Below are positions 28,503-38,375 of a stretch of DNA of 64,000 nucleotides, one piece after another. The notes beneath the pieces were generated by a model. That model worked only from the letters and a program-made list of their open reading frames with translations, was not told the DNA's origin and did no database searches. Origin of the DNA: Acinetobacter sp. WC-141 (GTDB lineage Bacteria; Pseudomonadota; Gammaproteobacteria; Pseudomonadales; Moraxellaceae); assembly GCF_000313935.1 (NCBI RefSeq), contig NZ_AMSS01000086.1, forward strand, positions 1 through 64,000, given 5' to 3'. The first letter of the stretch is position 1, and every line of letters begins with the position of its first letter. The translations under genes and the position numbers were made by a program.

Positions 28503-30656
28503 TTAACCGTAGAATTTTTTGTTGTTAGCAGCCATGTCACGCAACATTTGCGGCGCTTCATAAGCCTTACCTAAGTGTGCATATTTGTCGCAAAGTGCAA
28601 CATATTCAGCAACACCTGTTTGGTCGATATAACGACATGGACCACCACGGAATGGAGGGAAACCTACACCCATAATCATTGCCATGTCTGCTTCAGCAGC
28701 AGTTGCAACGATGTTGTCTTCTAAGCAACGAACTGTTTCGTTACAGAAAGCAAGCATCATGCGGTCAATGATTTCTTGGTTATCAAACTCGCGTTTTTCA
28801 CCCGTTACGAAAGGAGCAATGATTTCATACGCTGTTGGATCAACAGTTTTTGCTTTTTTGCCTTTCTTATCGAGTTCGTATTTGTAGAAACCAACGTCAT
28901 TCTTTTGACCAAGACGTTTAGCTTCGTACATTGCTTGGATTGAACCTTTGTAGTCTGGCTTCATGCGGTCTGGGAAACCTTCAGCCATAACTTCTGCGCC
29001 ATGAACACCCGTGTCGATACCAACAACGTCGATGAGATAAGCAGGACCCATTGGCCAGCCAAACTTAGACATTACATTGTCAACTTGCTGGAAGTCTGCA
29101 CCGTCTTTTACAAGAAGGTCAAACGCACCAAAGTAAGGGAACAATACACGGTTAACCAAGAACCCTGGGCAGTCATTTACAACGATTGGTGTTTTACCCA
29201 TTTTTTGAGCAAGAACAACAGTAGTTGCAATCGCTTCTTCAGAAGTCTTTTCACCACGAATGACTTCTACAAGCGGCATCATGTGAACTGGGTTGAAGAA
29301 GTGCATACCTACAAAGTTTTCAGGACGCTGTAATGCTTTCGCTAAACGCGTAATTGAAATTGTAGACGTGTTAGACGCAATAATCGTGTTTTCACGAACA
29401 TGCTTTTCAGTATCTGCAAGAACGATTTCTTTAACTTTTGGATTTTCTGTAACCGCTTCGATCACGATATCAACTTCTTTAAACTCATCGTAGCTTAAAG
29501 TAGGACGGATACGTGCAAGGGTTTCACCCATTTGCGCAGGTTTCATTTTCTTACGTTCAACTTGTTTAGTTAACAAGCTGTTCGCTTCTGACATACCTAG
29601 TGCAAGTTGTGGGTTACCAATATCTTTCATGATGATTGGAGTGCCTTTGCTTGCTGCTTGGTAAGCAATACCACCACCCATGATACCAGCGCCAAGTACT
29701 GCTGCTTGGTTTACAGGATGAGCACCTTTTTCATGTTTTTTAGCAGTTTTCTTAACAACTTGGTCATTGAGGAATAAACCAATCAATGCACCAGCTTGTG
29801 GAGTAATCGCAGCTTTTGCAAAGCCTTCAGCTTCAGCTTTTAATGCTTCGTCACGCGCAAGGCTTGCACCCGCTTGTAATGAATCAAGTAATAATTTTGG
29901 AGCAGGGTATTGAGCAGGATTTGCTTTAGCAAGTACGGCACCTTTTGCTGTGTTGAACGCCATCATTTGTTCAAGTGGGTTCAATTTTACAGCATCAAGT
30001 TTTTCTTGGCGTTTAGCTTTCCAGTTCAAACGACCAGAAATTGCTTGCTTAACTAAGTCAGTTGCAGCTTCAAGTAATTTATCAGCAGCTACAACCGCAT
30101 CTACAGCACCATCTTTTAGTGCAGCAGCTGGTTTTTTCGGAGCAGCCATCGCCATCCATTCAACCGCGTTGTCGATACCGATAACACGGCTTAAACGTAC
30201 GCTACCGCCAAAACCTGGGTAAATACCAAGTTTAATTTCTGGTAAGCCCACTTGTGCAGCTTCTGACATCACACGATAGTCACACACTAAACACATTTCA
30301 AAACCGCCGCCTAACGCCATACCGTTAATAGCAACAACTTTTGGAATTTCTAAATCTTCAAAGCTATTGAAGATTTCGTGAACAGGCATAAGCCAGTCAA
30401 CAATCGCTTTTTCACCTTGAGCGAAGTTTTCACCAAATTCGGTAATGTCTGCCCCAACAATAAATGTCGATTTGCCAGAGGTAACCACTAAGCCTTTAAT
30501 ATCATTATTTGCTTTTACCGCAGCAATAGCAGCTTGGAAATCTTCAATTGTTGCACGGTTAAATTTATTGACCGACTCACCTTGTAAGTCAAAGCGGAAT
30601 TCTGCAATTCCGTCCGAAAGCATTTGGACGGTAATGGCATTGCCAGCGTGGATCAT
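28503..30656 (-). CDS. fadB: Fatty acid oxidation complex subunit alpha FadB
   Basis: Multifunctional enzyme with enoyl-CoA hydratase/isomerase (N-terminal) and 3-hydroxyacyl-CoA dehydrogenase (C-terminal) activities. The 717-residue protein shows the hydratase oxyanion and active-site region [20 protein letters not shown] near residue 110, and [17 protein letters not shown] near 140. It then has the NAD site [18 protein letters not shown] near 320 and the dehydrogenase His in [13 protein letters not shown] near 450. AAGGAG precedes the ATG. First gene of the fadBA operon; the region upstream holds its promoter. Confidence 0.98.
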   Translation of the reverse strand: MIHAGNAITVQMLSDGIAEFRFDLQGESVNKFNRATIEDFQAAIAAVKANNDIKGLVVTSGKSTFIVGADITEFGENFAQGEKAIVDWLMPVHEIFNSFEDLEIPKVVAINGMALGGGFEMCLVCDYRVMSEAAQVGLPEIKLGIYPGFGGSVRLSRVIGIDNAVEWMAMAAPKKPAAALKDGAVDAVVAADKLLEAATDLVKQAISGRLNWKAKRQEKLDAVKLNPLEQMMAFNTAKGAVLAKANPAQYPAPKLLLDSLQAGASLARDEALKAEAEGFAKAAITPQAGALIGLFLNDQVVKKTAKKHEKGAHPVNQAAVLGAGIMGGGIAYQAASKGTPIIMKDIGNPQLALGMSEANSLLTKQVERKKMKPAQMGETLARIRPTLSYDEFKEVDIVIEAVTENPKVKEIVLADTEKHVRENTIIASNTSTISITRLAKALQRPENFVGMHFFNPVHMMPLVEVIRGEKTSEEAIATTVVLAQKMGKTPIVVNDCPGFLVNRVLFPYFGAFDLLVKDGADFQQVDNVMSKFGWPMGPAYLIDVVGIDTGVHGAEVMAEGFPDRMKPDYKGSIQAMYEAKRLGQKNDVGFYKYELDKKGKKAKTVDPTAYEIIAPFVTGEKREFDNQEIIDRMMLAFCNETVRCLEDNIVATAAEADMAMIMGVGFPPFRGGPCRYIDQTGVAEYVALCDKYAHLGKAYEAPQMLRDMAANNKKFYG

Positions 30657-31045
30657 GCCTGATCTCCTTGGTTTTGGAGGACTTCTAAGTTGATGTTATG
30701 AAGCGTGTGCACAGCTTTGGTACACATTTATGCTTCGCTAATCTTACGATAACTATATCTAAAAAAAACCTGACAAGTTGTATCAAGCCGTGACGCAAGG
30801 GTCATCAATTATTTTTAAATAATTTTTTTAATCTATATTTATGAAAAATATATTTTTAATTGTAAAAGCTTCTTGTTAAGAGGGGGTAAGATAAAGCTAG
30901 GAAATGTAGTAGACAATTAATAAATTATTTTTGGTCTAGTAATAAAAATTAATATTTTGTGTGAATTATTAGACAGACAGTATTGTCTATTTTTTTATCT
31001 TTGGATAAACTTTGTGTTATAAAAATGTTCAATAAAGTATCTATT
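30657..31045. other. Intergenic region between fadB and the lipoprotein gene
   Basis: About 390 bp, very AT-rich, between two divergent genes, so it must hold both promoters. One terminator-like structure is visible on the plus strand: TAGACA 30970-30975 pairs with TGTCTA 30984-30989, followed by seven T (30990-30996), only about 50 bp before the lipoprotein start. It has a weak, GC-poor stem. No FadR-like operator could be matched with confidence, and I see no small gene. Confidence 0.45.
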
Positions 31046-32053
31046 ATGTTAAAAAATAAATTTATGATTTTGGCTATCCTTCCTTTTATGTTGAGTGCAT
31101 GTGGAGGCGGTGGTTCTAGTGATAATAATTCTGCAAATAACAACCAAAGTGGTACATCACAAGATTCTATTGCGGATGGTACGCGTTATTATTTTATGGA
31201 TTATAATACTAATGAAAAAACAGATGAGCTAAATAATGCTTATTTTGAAATTTTTAATAAAAAATCAATAGATGGCTCCTCTAATCAAGCTTTAAATGAG
31301 TATTTGCTAACAGAGAAAAAACTCTATTTCCCTACTGATAAAGCACTCAATGTCATGAATTTTAATTCAATGACAGATTGGAGATTAGACATCATTGGAG
31401 ATGTTAAAGAGGATTGGAAATTTCAAAGAGTTGATTTATCTGATAAGAATATGTTTGATACCGTTTTACCAGGGTATCGAGCATTAGGCTTTTCAGTGAG
31501 TGATGAAAGTACGACTAATGGGCGTCTATTTCTTACTACCTATGGACAAAATAAATTCCCTCAAGGGAGTAGCTGTTATCGTTTAGTTTCAAAAAAATCT
31601 AATCAAGAAACATTTGCATTTAATATTGATCAAAATTATGAAATTAATAAAAGTTTTGATGATTTTGATGCTGAAAATGGTCCATATCTTAATTATTTGA
31701 ATCAAACAAACCCATTTGGTTTCACTTATAAAGCAGTTAAGGGATCATGGCAAAATGTTCTATGGACAACGATTTATGATACTACTTTAGGTTTTGCTAT
31801 TGGTGATGGTGTTGCCGTGCAATATCAAGATAAGCTCTATACAGCAAATTATACGAGTAACATTGCTTGGACTGCTGATCAAGAGATTAAGCATTGGGAA
31901 ATATATTTAAAAAATACAGATGATCCTGAAGAGCTCCGTTTTGCCCAATTAACAATTGCTCAATTGAAATCTGGTTGTTATGCCTATAATGAAACCGCTG
32001 CAAAAGCACTCGTTTCTCTGTCTGGATTAGATTGGAAACCATATCAAGACTAA
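31046..32053 (+). CDS. Hypothetical lipoprotein
   Basis: A 335-residue putative lipoprotein with no family I recognise. The signal peptide MLKNKFMILAILPFMLSA is followed by Cys in the lipobox LSAC, then a GGGGSSDNN linker rich in Ser, Asn and Gly. The rest is a strand-rich, aromatic region; single Cys residues occur in SSCYRL and SGCYAY and might form a disulfide. ATG 31046 gives the tightest signal peptide; ATG 31025 would add seven residues. Codon use is more AT-rich than the flanking core genes, hinting at faster evolution or transfer. Confidence 0.65.
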   Translation: MLKNKFMILAILPFMLSACGGGGSSDNNSANNNQSGTSQDSIADGTRYYFMDYNTNEKTDELNNAYFEIFNKKSIDGSSNQALNEYLLTEKKLYFPTDKALNVMNFNSMTDWRLDIIGDVKEDWKFQRVDLSDKNMFDTVLPGYRALGFSVSDESTTNGRLFLTTYGQNKFPQGSSCYRLVSKKSNQETFAFNIDQNYEINKSFDDFDAENGPYLNYLNQTNPFGFTYKAVKGSWQNVLWTTIYDTTLGFAIGDGVAVQYQDKLYTANYTSNIAWTADQEIKHWEIYLKNTDDPEELRFAQLTIAQLKSGCYAYNETAAKALVSLSGLDWKPYQD

Positions 32054-32072
32054 CTTTGAATATTGAGTTTGA

Positions 32073-32104
32073 GAAATCTCAAAAATGGTTATTTTTGAGA
32101 TTTC
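32073..32104 (+). terminator. Long AT-rich hairpin after the lipoprotein gene
   Basis: GAAATCTCAAAAA pairs with TTTTTGAGATTTC (13 bp, loop TGGTTA), 19 nt past the stop. The T run lies inside the stem rather than after it, so strength as a terminator is uncertain. Confidence 0.5.
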
Positions 32105-32227
32105 AATTTAGTCAAAAAATAATACTTGCTGATCTAGGTCTGAATTTTCTTTGAGACTTTGTTATTATTCCCTCAATTTCAAATTCCTTCGAAGTATCTT
32201 TAAAGATGCTTAAATGCGAGTAACTAT

Positions 32228-33142
32228 ATGATTAAGTGGATCATATTAGCGATTTTTGTGATATCAGCATTGTATATCCAGCATCGCGGCAAAGTGCGTC
32301 ACTCGTTTTATCGTCAATTTTTTGACCATTCAACCTTGCTCGCACCGATTAACTTTTTAATGTACATCTTTTCAAAGGTGCCAAATCAACCTTATATCGA
32401 CACGCAGCATTTTAAAGATTTAAAAGTGTTGGATGAAAATTGGGAAATGATTCGTGATGAAGCGAAGGCATTATATGACCAAGGTGGGATTAAAGCCTCG
32501 AGTACTTATAATGACTTAGGTTTTAACTCATTCTTTAAAACAGGTTGGAAGCGTTTTTATTTAAAATGGTACGAGTCAAGCCATCCATCGGCTGCTGAGC
32601 TTTGTCCGAAAACTACTGCACTTCTTAAAACATTGCCGACGATTAAGGCAGCAATGTTTACTGAACTTGCACCTGACAGCCGTTTAGTTAGACACCGTGA
32701 CCCATATGCAGGATCACTCCGTTATCACTTGGGTTTGATTACACCAAATGATGACCGTTGTTTTATTGATGTCGATGGTGAAAGATACTCGTGGCGAGAT
32801 GGTCAAAGTGTCGTGTTTGATGAAACGTATATTCACTATGCTGAAAATAAGACTGATCAAAACCGTATCATTTTCTTTGCAGACGTTGAACGTCCAATGA
32901 AAGTGAAATGGATGGAACGTTTCAATCATTGGTTTGGACGTAGTGTCATGACTGCTGCAAGTTCACCGAATGAAACAGGTGATCAAACAGGTGGTTTAAA
33001 TAAAGCGTTTGGTTATGTTTATCAAATTCGCATTAAAGCTAAAGCTTTAAAAGCTAAAAACCGTAAATTATATTACTTCTTAAAATGGTTCCTGATGTTG
33101 GGAATTTTCTTCCTGATTTTTATTCGACCATACGTATTTTAA
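32228..33142 (+). CDS. lpxO: Lipid A 2-hydroxylase LpxO-like dioxygenase
   Basis: A 304-residue aspartyl/asparaginyl beta-hydroxylase-family protein that by family adds a 2-hydroxyl to a lipid A acyl chain, using Fe(II), O2 and 2-oxoglutarate. The metal triad reads HRD (H156, D158) in RLVRHRDPYAGSLRYH, and H203 in DETYIHYAEN. R165 is a likely 2-oxoglutarate contact. Membrane segments are at the N-terminus (about 3-20) and C-terminus (about 283-300), as in LpxO of gammaproteobacteria. Distinguishing it from other hydroxylases of this family rests on these anchors and the good overall fit. Confidence 0.82.
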   Translation: MIKWIILAIFVISALYIQHRGKVRHSFYRQFFDHSTLLAPINFLMYIFSKVPNQPYIDTQHFKDLKVLDENWEMIRDEAKALYDQGGIKASSTYNDLGFNSFFKTGWKRFYLKWYESSHPSAAELCPKTTALLKTLPTIKAAMFTELAPDSRLVRHRDPYAGSLRYHLGLITPNDDRCFIDVDGERYSWRDGQSVVFDETYIHYAENKTDQNRIIFFADVERPMKVKWMERFNHWFGRSVMTAASSPNETGDQTGGLNKAFGYVYQIRIKAKALKAKNRKLYYFLKWFLMLGIFFLIFIRPYVF

Positions 33143-33148
33143 TTAAAG

Positions 33149-33170
33149 CGCCCGAAAGGGCGTTTTTTTT
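33149..33170 (+). terminator. Intrinsic terminator of lpxO
   Basis: CGCCC pairs with GGGCG around a GAAA tetraloop, followed by eight T. Confidence 0.93.
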
Positions 33171-33311
33171 ATGCTATACAGTACTTAATAGATTTTGTGA
33201 CTCACTTCACAGTGCTGGCAATTTGTTACAACTATTAAAAACCAATAAGCAATTTTGATTCTACAATGGCGCGGTTTTTTCGAAGACTGGTTAGCGGAAG
33301 TAGGTTTTAAA

Positions 33312-33842
33312 ATGGCTCATGCTCATCACACAGTTCATGCACATGTTCATCATATCGAAGAGAGAAAAGAAGAAAGCTCTCAAGATGATTTAAAAATGAA
33401 AGTGATGTTAAGACAAGCAGCTTCGACGCCTGAAAAACATAAAAAATCCGATGCGAAAAAACATCAATCTGAAGATCAAAATATTAATTTGCATAAGTTC
33501 TCAAGTAAACTTGAAAGTATATCTGCCAACCATAGTAAAGAGAAATGCGCCAAAAATATTCGCATTGCTTTACAAGCCGCAGGCGCCGATGTGTCTAAGC
33601 ATCCAGTCGCTGCCTCAGACTGGGGGCATACGCTTGAGAAGAATGGCTATAAGAAAATTAAACCTGCTTTTAATCGTCCTCAAGAAGGCGATATTTATAT
33701 TATTGAGCGGACAAGTGGTCACACATATGGTCATATTGCGGGATATACAGGGAATGGATGGTTCTCAGATTTTCGCCAAAAAACCTATGCGGTGTATAAA
33801 GACAAAGACGTGAAATATAGCTATTATCGTCTCGATTCTTAA
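33312..33842 (+). CDS. CHAP/NlpC-P60-like peptidoglycan amidase, candidate effector
   Basis: A 176-residue protein with a His-rich start (six His within residues 3-14), a charged linker to about residue 65, then a compact cysteine amidase/peptidase-like domain. Key residues are Cys79 in KEKCAKNIRIALQAAG, His141 in GHTYGHIAGYTG, and Asp153 in WFSDFRQKT, which fit the Cys-His-Asp pattern of CHAP and NlpC/P60 hydrolases. Similar stand-alone domains occur among type VI effector amidases. No signal peptide, no lysin-binding domain. No adjacent gene looks like an immunity protein. GGAAGTAGG lies before ATG 33312; the TTG at 33255 has no ribosome site. Confidence 0.68.
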   Translation: MAHAHHTVHAHVHHIEERKEESSQDDLKMKVMLRQAASTPEKHKKSDAKKHQSEDQNINLHKFSSKLESISANHSKEKCAKNIRIALQAAGADVSKHPVAASDWGHTLEKNGYKKIKPAFNRPQEGDIYIIERTSGHTYGHIAGYTGNGWFSDFRQKTYAVYKDKDVKYSYYRLDS

Positions 33843-33966
33843 GCGAGTACGACATAGTTTGTCGGAGCCTGTCAAAATCTCTGTCCAAATTTAGGTTCTG
33901 GCACAGTAACGCACTTGAAAAGTAGGGTTGAAAACATCACATTAGGTATTCAGTATTAAGCCATGT

Positions 33967-35775
33967 ATGCCAATAGTGAATCAAAACGCTCGTCCCCATA
34001 TTGAAAAAATTTTAGCCAACATGACCCAACTTCCAGGCGTTTATAAAATGCTAGGTAAAGAGGGTGAATTGTTATATGTGGGCAAAGCAAAAAACCTAAA
34101 AAATCGGGTAACGAGTTATTTTGCTAAAACGATTGAACATCCTAAAACTCAGGCTTTAGTTGCACGAATTTATAATATTGAAACGTTAGTCACTCGTTCA
34201 GAAACTGAAGCACTACTCCTCGAGCAAAACTTAATTAAACAACATCGTCCGCCTTATAACATCATGCTGCGGGACGATAAGTCATATGTCTATATTTTTA
34301 TTTCAGCAGATAAACCTTATCCTCGGCTTGCTAGTGGTCGTGGTAAAGGGAAGCATCAAATTGGAAAGTTCTTTGGTCCTTATCCAAGCGCCTATAGTGC
34401 TCGTGATACTTTACTGGTTCTGCAAAAACTTTTTAATGTACGGCAGTGCGAAAATAGCTACTTCGCACAGCGCAAGCGTCCGTGTTTGCAATATCAGATT
34501 AAGCGTTGTTCTGCACCTTGTGTCGGCCTGATTTCACCCGAAGATTATAAAGAAGACGTGAATAACAGTATCCGTTTCCTACAAGGTGATACGAAGGAAC
34601 TCAATCAAGAGTTAATTGCCAAAATGGAGCAAGCGGCAGCTGAACTAGAATTTGAAAAAGCTGTTTTTTACCGTGACCGATTATCTTTACTTCGTGAAGT
34701 TCAAGCGCAACAAGCTGTTTTTAAAGTCAAAGGTGAAGCTGATATTCTGGCAATTGCATATCAAGCAGGCGTGACATGCGTGCAGATTATGTATGTTCGC
34801 AATGGACGAATGTTAGGTGGCAAAAGTTATTTCCCAGACATGCTTGGTGATGATCTTGGTCAAATGCTTAGTGACTTTATGGCTAACTTTTACTTTCAGG
34901 TTGCCGATGAAGTACCAAATGAACTCATCGTGAATATTGCATTGCCTGACCGTAAAGAATTAGAAGAAGCATTGGTACAGCAGTTTGGTAAGAAAGTTCA
35001 AATTAAGAGTAGTGTGCGAGAAACTCGTGCCGAGTGGCTAGAGCTCGCCGAAATGAATGTTCAACATGCGATTAAAGGGCAGTTGAGTAACCATTTAGAA
35101 CTCAATGAGCGTTTCCATCAGTTAGAACAAGTGATTGGAAGACCCGTCGATCGTATCGAATGTTTTGATATTAGTCACACCATGGGTGAAGCTCCAATTG
35201 CGTCATGCGTGGTGTTTGACCAAGGTGGTGCTCGTAAGCGTGACTACCGCCAATTTGCCATTCAAGATATTACTGGTGGTGATGATTACGCTGCTATGCG
35301 CCAAGCCTTAACACGACGTTATAAAAAAGCCATATTGCCTGATTTATTGTTGATTGATGGTGGTAAAGGTCAGCTTCACATGGCGATGGAAGTCATGCAA
35401 GAACTTGGTCTCGATGCTTTTATGGTGGGTGTATCTAAAGGTGAAGGTCGTAAACCGGGTCTTGAAACACTCCATTTTACAGATGGCACAAAAATTCAAT
35501 TACCAGAAGACAATAAAGCATTGCACTTAATTCAACAGGTGCGTGATGAAGCCCATCGCTTCGCTATTACTAAACACCGAGCTAAACGTGATAAACGCCG
35601 TAGTACCTCAGTTTTAGAAGCGATTCCAGGATTGGGTCCAAAGCGCCGTCGAGATTTATTAACCCATTTTGGTGGGATTCAAGGTGTCTTGAAGGCATCT
35701 GAAAAAGAGCTCACGCTTGTGCCTGGTTTTGGTGAAATGATGGCAAGAACGATTTATAAAATTCTGCATGAATAA
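33967..35775 (+). CDS. uvrC: Excinuclease ABC subunit C
   Basis: UvrC makes both incisions in nucleotide excision repair. The 602-residue protein has the N-terminal GIY-YIG nuclease (PGVYKMLGK to [12 protein letters not shown]), the UVR motif near residue 220, an RNase H-like 5' incision domain with CFDISHTMG near residue 398 and [13 protein letters not shown] near 460, and C-terminal helix-hairpin-helix motifs ([22 protein letters not shown]). Standard length. An ATG also lies 4 nt upstream but is in another frame. Confidence 0.97.
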   Translation: MPIVNQNARPHIEKILANMTQLPGVYKMLGKEGELLYVGKAKNLKNRVTSYFAKTIEHPKTQALVARIYNIETLVTRSETEALLLEQNLIKQHRPPYNIMLRDDKSYVYIFISADKPYPRLASGRGKGKHQIGKFFGPYPSAYSARDTLLVLQKLFNVRQCENSYFAQRKRPCLQYQIKRCSAPCVGLISPEDYKEDVNNSIRFLQGDTKELNQELIAKMEQAAAELEFEKAVFYRDRLSLLREVQAQQAVFKVKGEADILAIAYQAGVTCVQIMYVRNGRMLGGKSYFPDMLGDDLGQMLSDFMANFYFQVADEVPNELIVNIALPDRKELEEALVQQFGKKVQIKSSVRETRAEWLELAEMNVQHAIKGQLSNHLELNERFHQLEQVIGRPVDRIECFDISHTMGEAPIASCVVFDQGGARKRDYRQFAIQDITGGDDYAAMRQALTRRYKKAILPDLLLIDGGKGQLHMAMEVMQELGLDAFMVGVSKGEGRKPGLETLHFTDGTKIQLPEDNKALHLIQQVRDEAHRFAITKHRAKRDKRRSTSVLEAIPGLGPKRRRDLLTHFGGIQGVLKASEKELTLVPGFGEMMARTIYKILHE

Positions 35776-35895
35776 GCATCATTTTAAAGGCGGAGTGACA
35801 AAATAGCTCGCCAATTACTAAAGGATTGACCATTCACTTTCAAAACAAAATGATGAAAGATCGTCCCTAATAACACTTTTGTTTTAGGGAAAGGA

Positions 35896-36689
35896 ATGTC
35901 TTTGCTGCAATTGTTTGAAGAAATAAAACAAAAGGAATGGATTGAAATACCTGAAGGGTGGTTGCAAGGACGGACAGTGTTTGGCGGTCTTGTTGCGGGA
36001 TTGCTGATGCAAAAAGCGTGCTGCAATATTCAAGACGCCAATAAGAGATTATTAAGTTGTAGTGTTACTTTTGTGGGACCTGTACAGCAGGGGCCTGCTC
36101 AATTGACTGTTGAAATTTTAAGGGAAGGGAAGTCGGTCACTACACTTGAAACCCGTTTATGGCAAGATGGTGCGGTACAAACTATTTTGGTCGCAAGCTT
36201 TGGTGTACCTCGTGCGTCGAATATTGAAGTACGGCAAGAACCTATTGTGCCAGTTTATGCACCACCTGAAGATTTACAGCCGATTCCTTTTGCTAGACAA
36301 ATGCCAGAATGCTATCAACATTTTGATGTATGCTGGCAGAAGGTCATTATCCTGTTACAGGAAGTCAGTATGCTGACTTTGGAGGATGAGCAAGGTTCTC
36401 TCCAGAGAAGCATGAAAATCGTCAAATGACATTGCCAGATTTAATTGTTTTGATGGATATTTGGCCGCCTGGTGTATTGCCGATGTTTAAACAAGTTGCT
36501 CCTGCAAGTTCTTTAACGTGGCACATTACCTATGTTCACCCGTTTCGACATCAATTGTGTGACTGGTTTAAATATAAAGTGGTGACTGAATATGCCGGTG
36601 AAGGTTATTCCACAGAATATGCCCATCTTTGGGACCAAAATGATCATTTAATTGCAATTTTACGGCAAACTGTTACGGTATTTACCTAA
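35896..36689 (+). pseudogene. TesB-like acyl-CoA thioesterase gene, broken
   Basis: Remains of a two-hotdog acyl-CoA thioesterase (about 264 residues if intact). The first part starts at ATG 35896 and runs with good family sequence (WLQGRTVFGGLVAGLLMQKA, VTFVGPVQQGPAQLTVEILR) to DVCW at 36336. One G is then missing: TGGCAG stands where TGG GCA GAA would be needed. In the restored frame the sequence resumes (AEGHYPVTGSQYADFGG) but hits TGA at 36387-36389 where Trp is expected; the conserved remainder (MTLPDLIVLMDIWPPG to TVTVFT) ends at 36689. Two separate lesions make a real pseudogene more likely than one sequencing error. Confidence 0.88.
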
Positions 36690-36807
36690 GCAGTCTACTT
36701 CCTCGATTCATATATTTCGTATAAAGTGGCTGTTACAGATAGATACAATATTGAAGAATGTATTTTTGTCTGTTACAAGATGCATGAAGACTAAATTGGC
36801 GGTGTTT

Positions 36808-37395
36808 ATGACCACAGGGCGAATCCTGAATATCCCAAATATCCTAACATTGGCGCGTATCGCGCTTATTCCTGTATTTTTGGTGATTGTGTATTGGCCG
36901 CCTGCAATGGGTATTGGTGAGCAAGCAGGAAATATGAGTCGTCATATTATCTTGACTGCTATTTTTGTGTTGGCTGCTATTACCGATTGGTTTGATGGCT
37001 ATTTGGCACGAACTTTAAACCAGACTTCAGCATTTGGCCGTTTTTTAGATCCAGTTGCAGATAAGCTCATGGTGGCGGCAGCACTTATTGTTTTAGTGCA
37101 ATGGAATCCAACAATATCCATGGCTTTTGCGGCTATTGTTATCATTTCACGAGAAATTACAGTTTCTGCTTTACGTGAGTGGATGGCAGAACTTGGCGCA
37201 AGAACCAGTGTGGCTGTATCGACAGTAGGCAAATATAAAACAGCTTTTCAAATGATTGCCATTAGTGTGTTTTTACTCAATTGGCAGCCTTTAGAAATGT
37301 TGGCTTATGCGTTGTTGTATACCGCCGTCATTTTAACTTTATGGTCTATGTTTATTTACCTAAAAGCAGCTTGGCCTTATTTAAAGCAACCTTAA
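36808..37395 (+). CDS. pgsA: CDP-diacylglycerol--glycerol-3-phosphate 3-phosphatidyltransferase
   Basis: Inner-membrane enzyme for the first committed step of phosphatidylglycerol synthesis. The 195-residue protein has several membrane segments and the CDP-alcohol phosphotransferase motif DWFDGYLARTLNQTSAFGRF continuing LDPVADK near residues 57-84, with all the conserved Asp residues. I choose ATG 36808 (MTTGRILNIPNILTLARI), which matches the usual protein start; upstream in-frame ATGs would extend back into the thioesterase pseudogene. A terminator follows. Confidence 0.93.
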   Translation: MTTGRILNIPNILTLARIALIPVFLVIVYWPPAMGIGEQAGNMSRHIILTAIFVLAAITDWFDGYLARTLNQTSAFGRFLDPVADKLMVAAALIVLVQWNPTISMAFAAIVIISREITVSALREWMAELGARTSVAVSTVGKYKTAFQMIAISVFLLNWQPLEMLAYALLYTAVILTLWSMFIYLKAAWPYLKQP

Positions 37396-37412
37396 GCACA
37401 TATTGAATGATT

Positions 37413-37440
37413 AAGCCTTTCTATCATGAAAGGCTTTTTT
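37413..37440 (+). terminator. Intrinsic terminator of pgsA
   Basis: AAGCCTTTC pairs with GAAAGGCTT (9 bp, TATCAT loop), followed by a T run. Confidence 0.92.
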
Positions 37441-37520
37441 ATTTTCAAAAGTGCAAGAATCGGGTCGTCACCGAGCTTTGGCTACTTTAATGTAAGATAT
37501 AAGTGCTAAGGAGGTGACAC

Positions 37521-38375
37521 ATGCAAATGCTTTCTTCTCGGCAATTTGCTGTAATTGCCAATGTAATTGAATATTTATATGAACATCTTGACCAGCAACC
37601 CAGTCTGGACGATGTAGCAAGTCATATGAATTTAAGTTCAGGTTATATCCAACGTCAGTTTCAAGAATGGGTGGGTATTAGCCCGAAAAAATTTGTTCAA
37701 TATATGAGTTTGCAACAGGCTAAATATTATCTGTTGCAAAAGCGAAGCTTATTAGAAACTGCTTTAAACACGGGTTTGTCGGGTACTGGCCGTTTACATG
37801 ATCTGTTTATTCAGCTCGAAGGGATGACGCCTGGTGAATATAAACAGCAAGGCGATGGGGTCACACTTAATTATTCAGTTGAGACAAGCCCATTTGGTGA
37901 GCTCTTGGTTGTAAGTAGTGAAAAGGGCATATGTTCGATTCGTTTTGTCGAGACTCGTGAGAATATTGAAGATTTAATTAAGCAGTATTTTCCAAAGGCT
38001 CAATTGATAAATCACTCGCCGATTTGGCATCAACAAGTTGCAGAGTGGTTCGAACAAGACTTTTCAGAACACTTACAGCAAAAACTTCCTCTTAATTTGG
38101 CTGGAACCCCATTTCAACTGCAAGTATGGGAAGCCTTGCTCACCATTCCAGAAGGGCAATTGCGGACCTATCAAGATATTGCTGAGCAAATTGGCAAACC
38201 TAAAGCTGTTCGAGCTGTTGCTACCGCAATTGGACAAAATCCGATTGCATATTTGATTCCCTGCCATCGAGTGATCCGCGCAACAGGAATGGTCGGAGAA
38301 TATCATTGGCAAAAGGGGCGTAAATTGGCATTGTTAGCTTGGGAGATGTCAAAGCAACATGGAGAGACCGTATGA
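37521..38375 (+). CDS. Ada-like AraC/methylated-DNA methyltransferase fusion
   Basis: A 284-residue fusion of an AraC-type helix-turn-helix (about residues 10-112, LSSGYIQRQFQEWVGISPKK) with an O6-alkylguanine-DNA methyltransferase (about 115-270). The acceptor Cys is C248 in the motif IPCHRVI; GTPFQLQVWEALLTIPEGQ and the VATAIGQNP loop also match. The N-terminal zinc-cysteine phosphotriester-repair domain of E. coli Ada is absent, so it may sense alkylation by another route. AGGAGG 37509-37514 lies 6 nt before ATG 37521. The stop overlaps the start of alkB. Confidence 0.93.
   Translation: MQMLSSRQFAVIANVIEYLYEHLDQQPSLDDVASHMNLSSGYIQRQFQEWVGISPKKFVQYMSLQQAKYYLLQKRSLLETALNTGLSGTGRLHDLFIQLEGMTPGEYKQQGDGVTLNYSVETSPFGELLVVSSEKGICSIRFVETRENIEDLIKQYFPKAQLINHSPIWHQQVAEWFEQDFSEHLQQKLPLNLAGTPFQLQVWEALLTIPEGQLRTYQDIAEQIGKPKAVRAVATAIGQNPIAYLIPCHRVIRATGMVGEYHWQKGRKLALLAWEMSKQHGETV

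Noticed and set aside
36426..36689. Separate 87-residue gene
   Set aside because: It is the C-terminal remainder of the broken thioesterase, with no own ribosome site.
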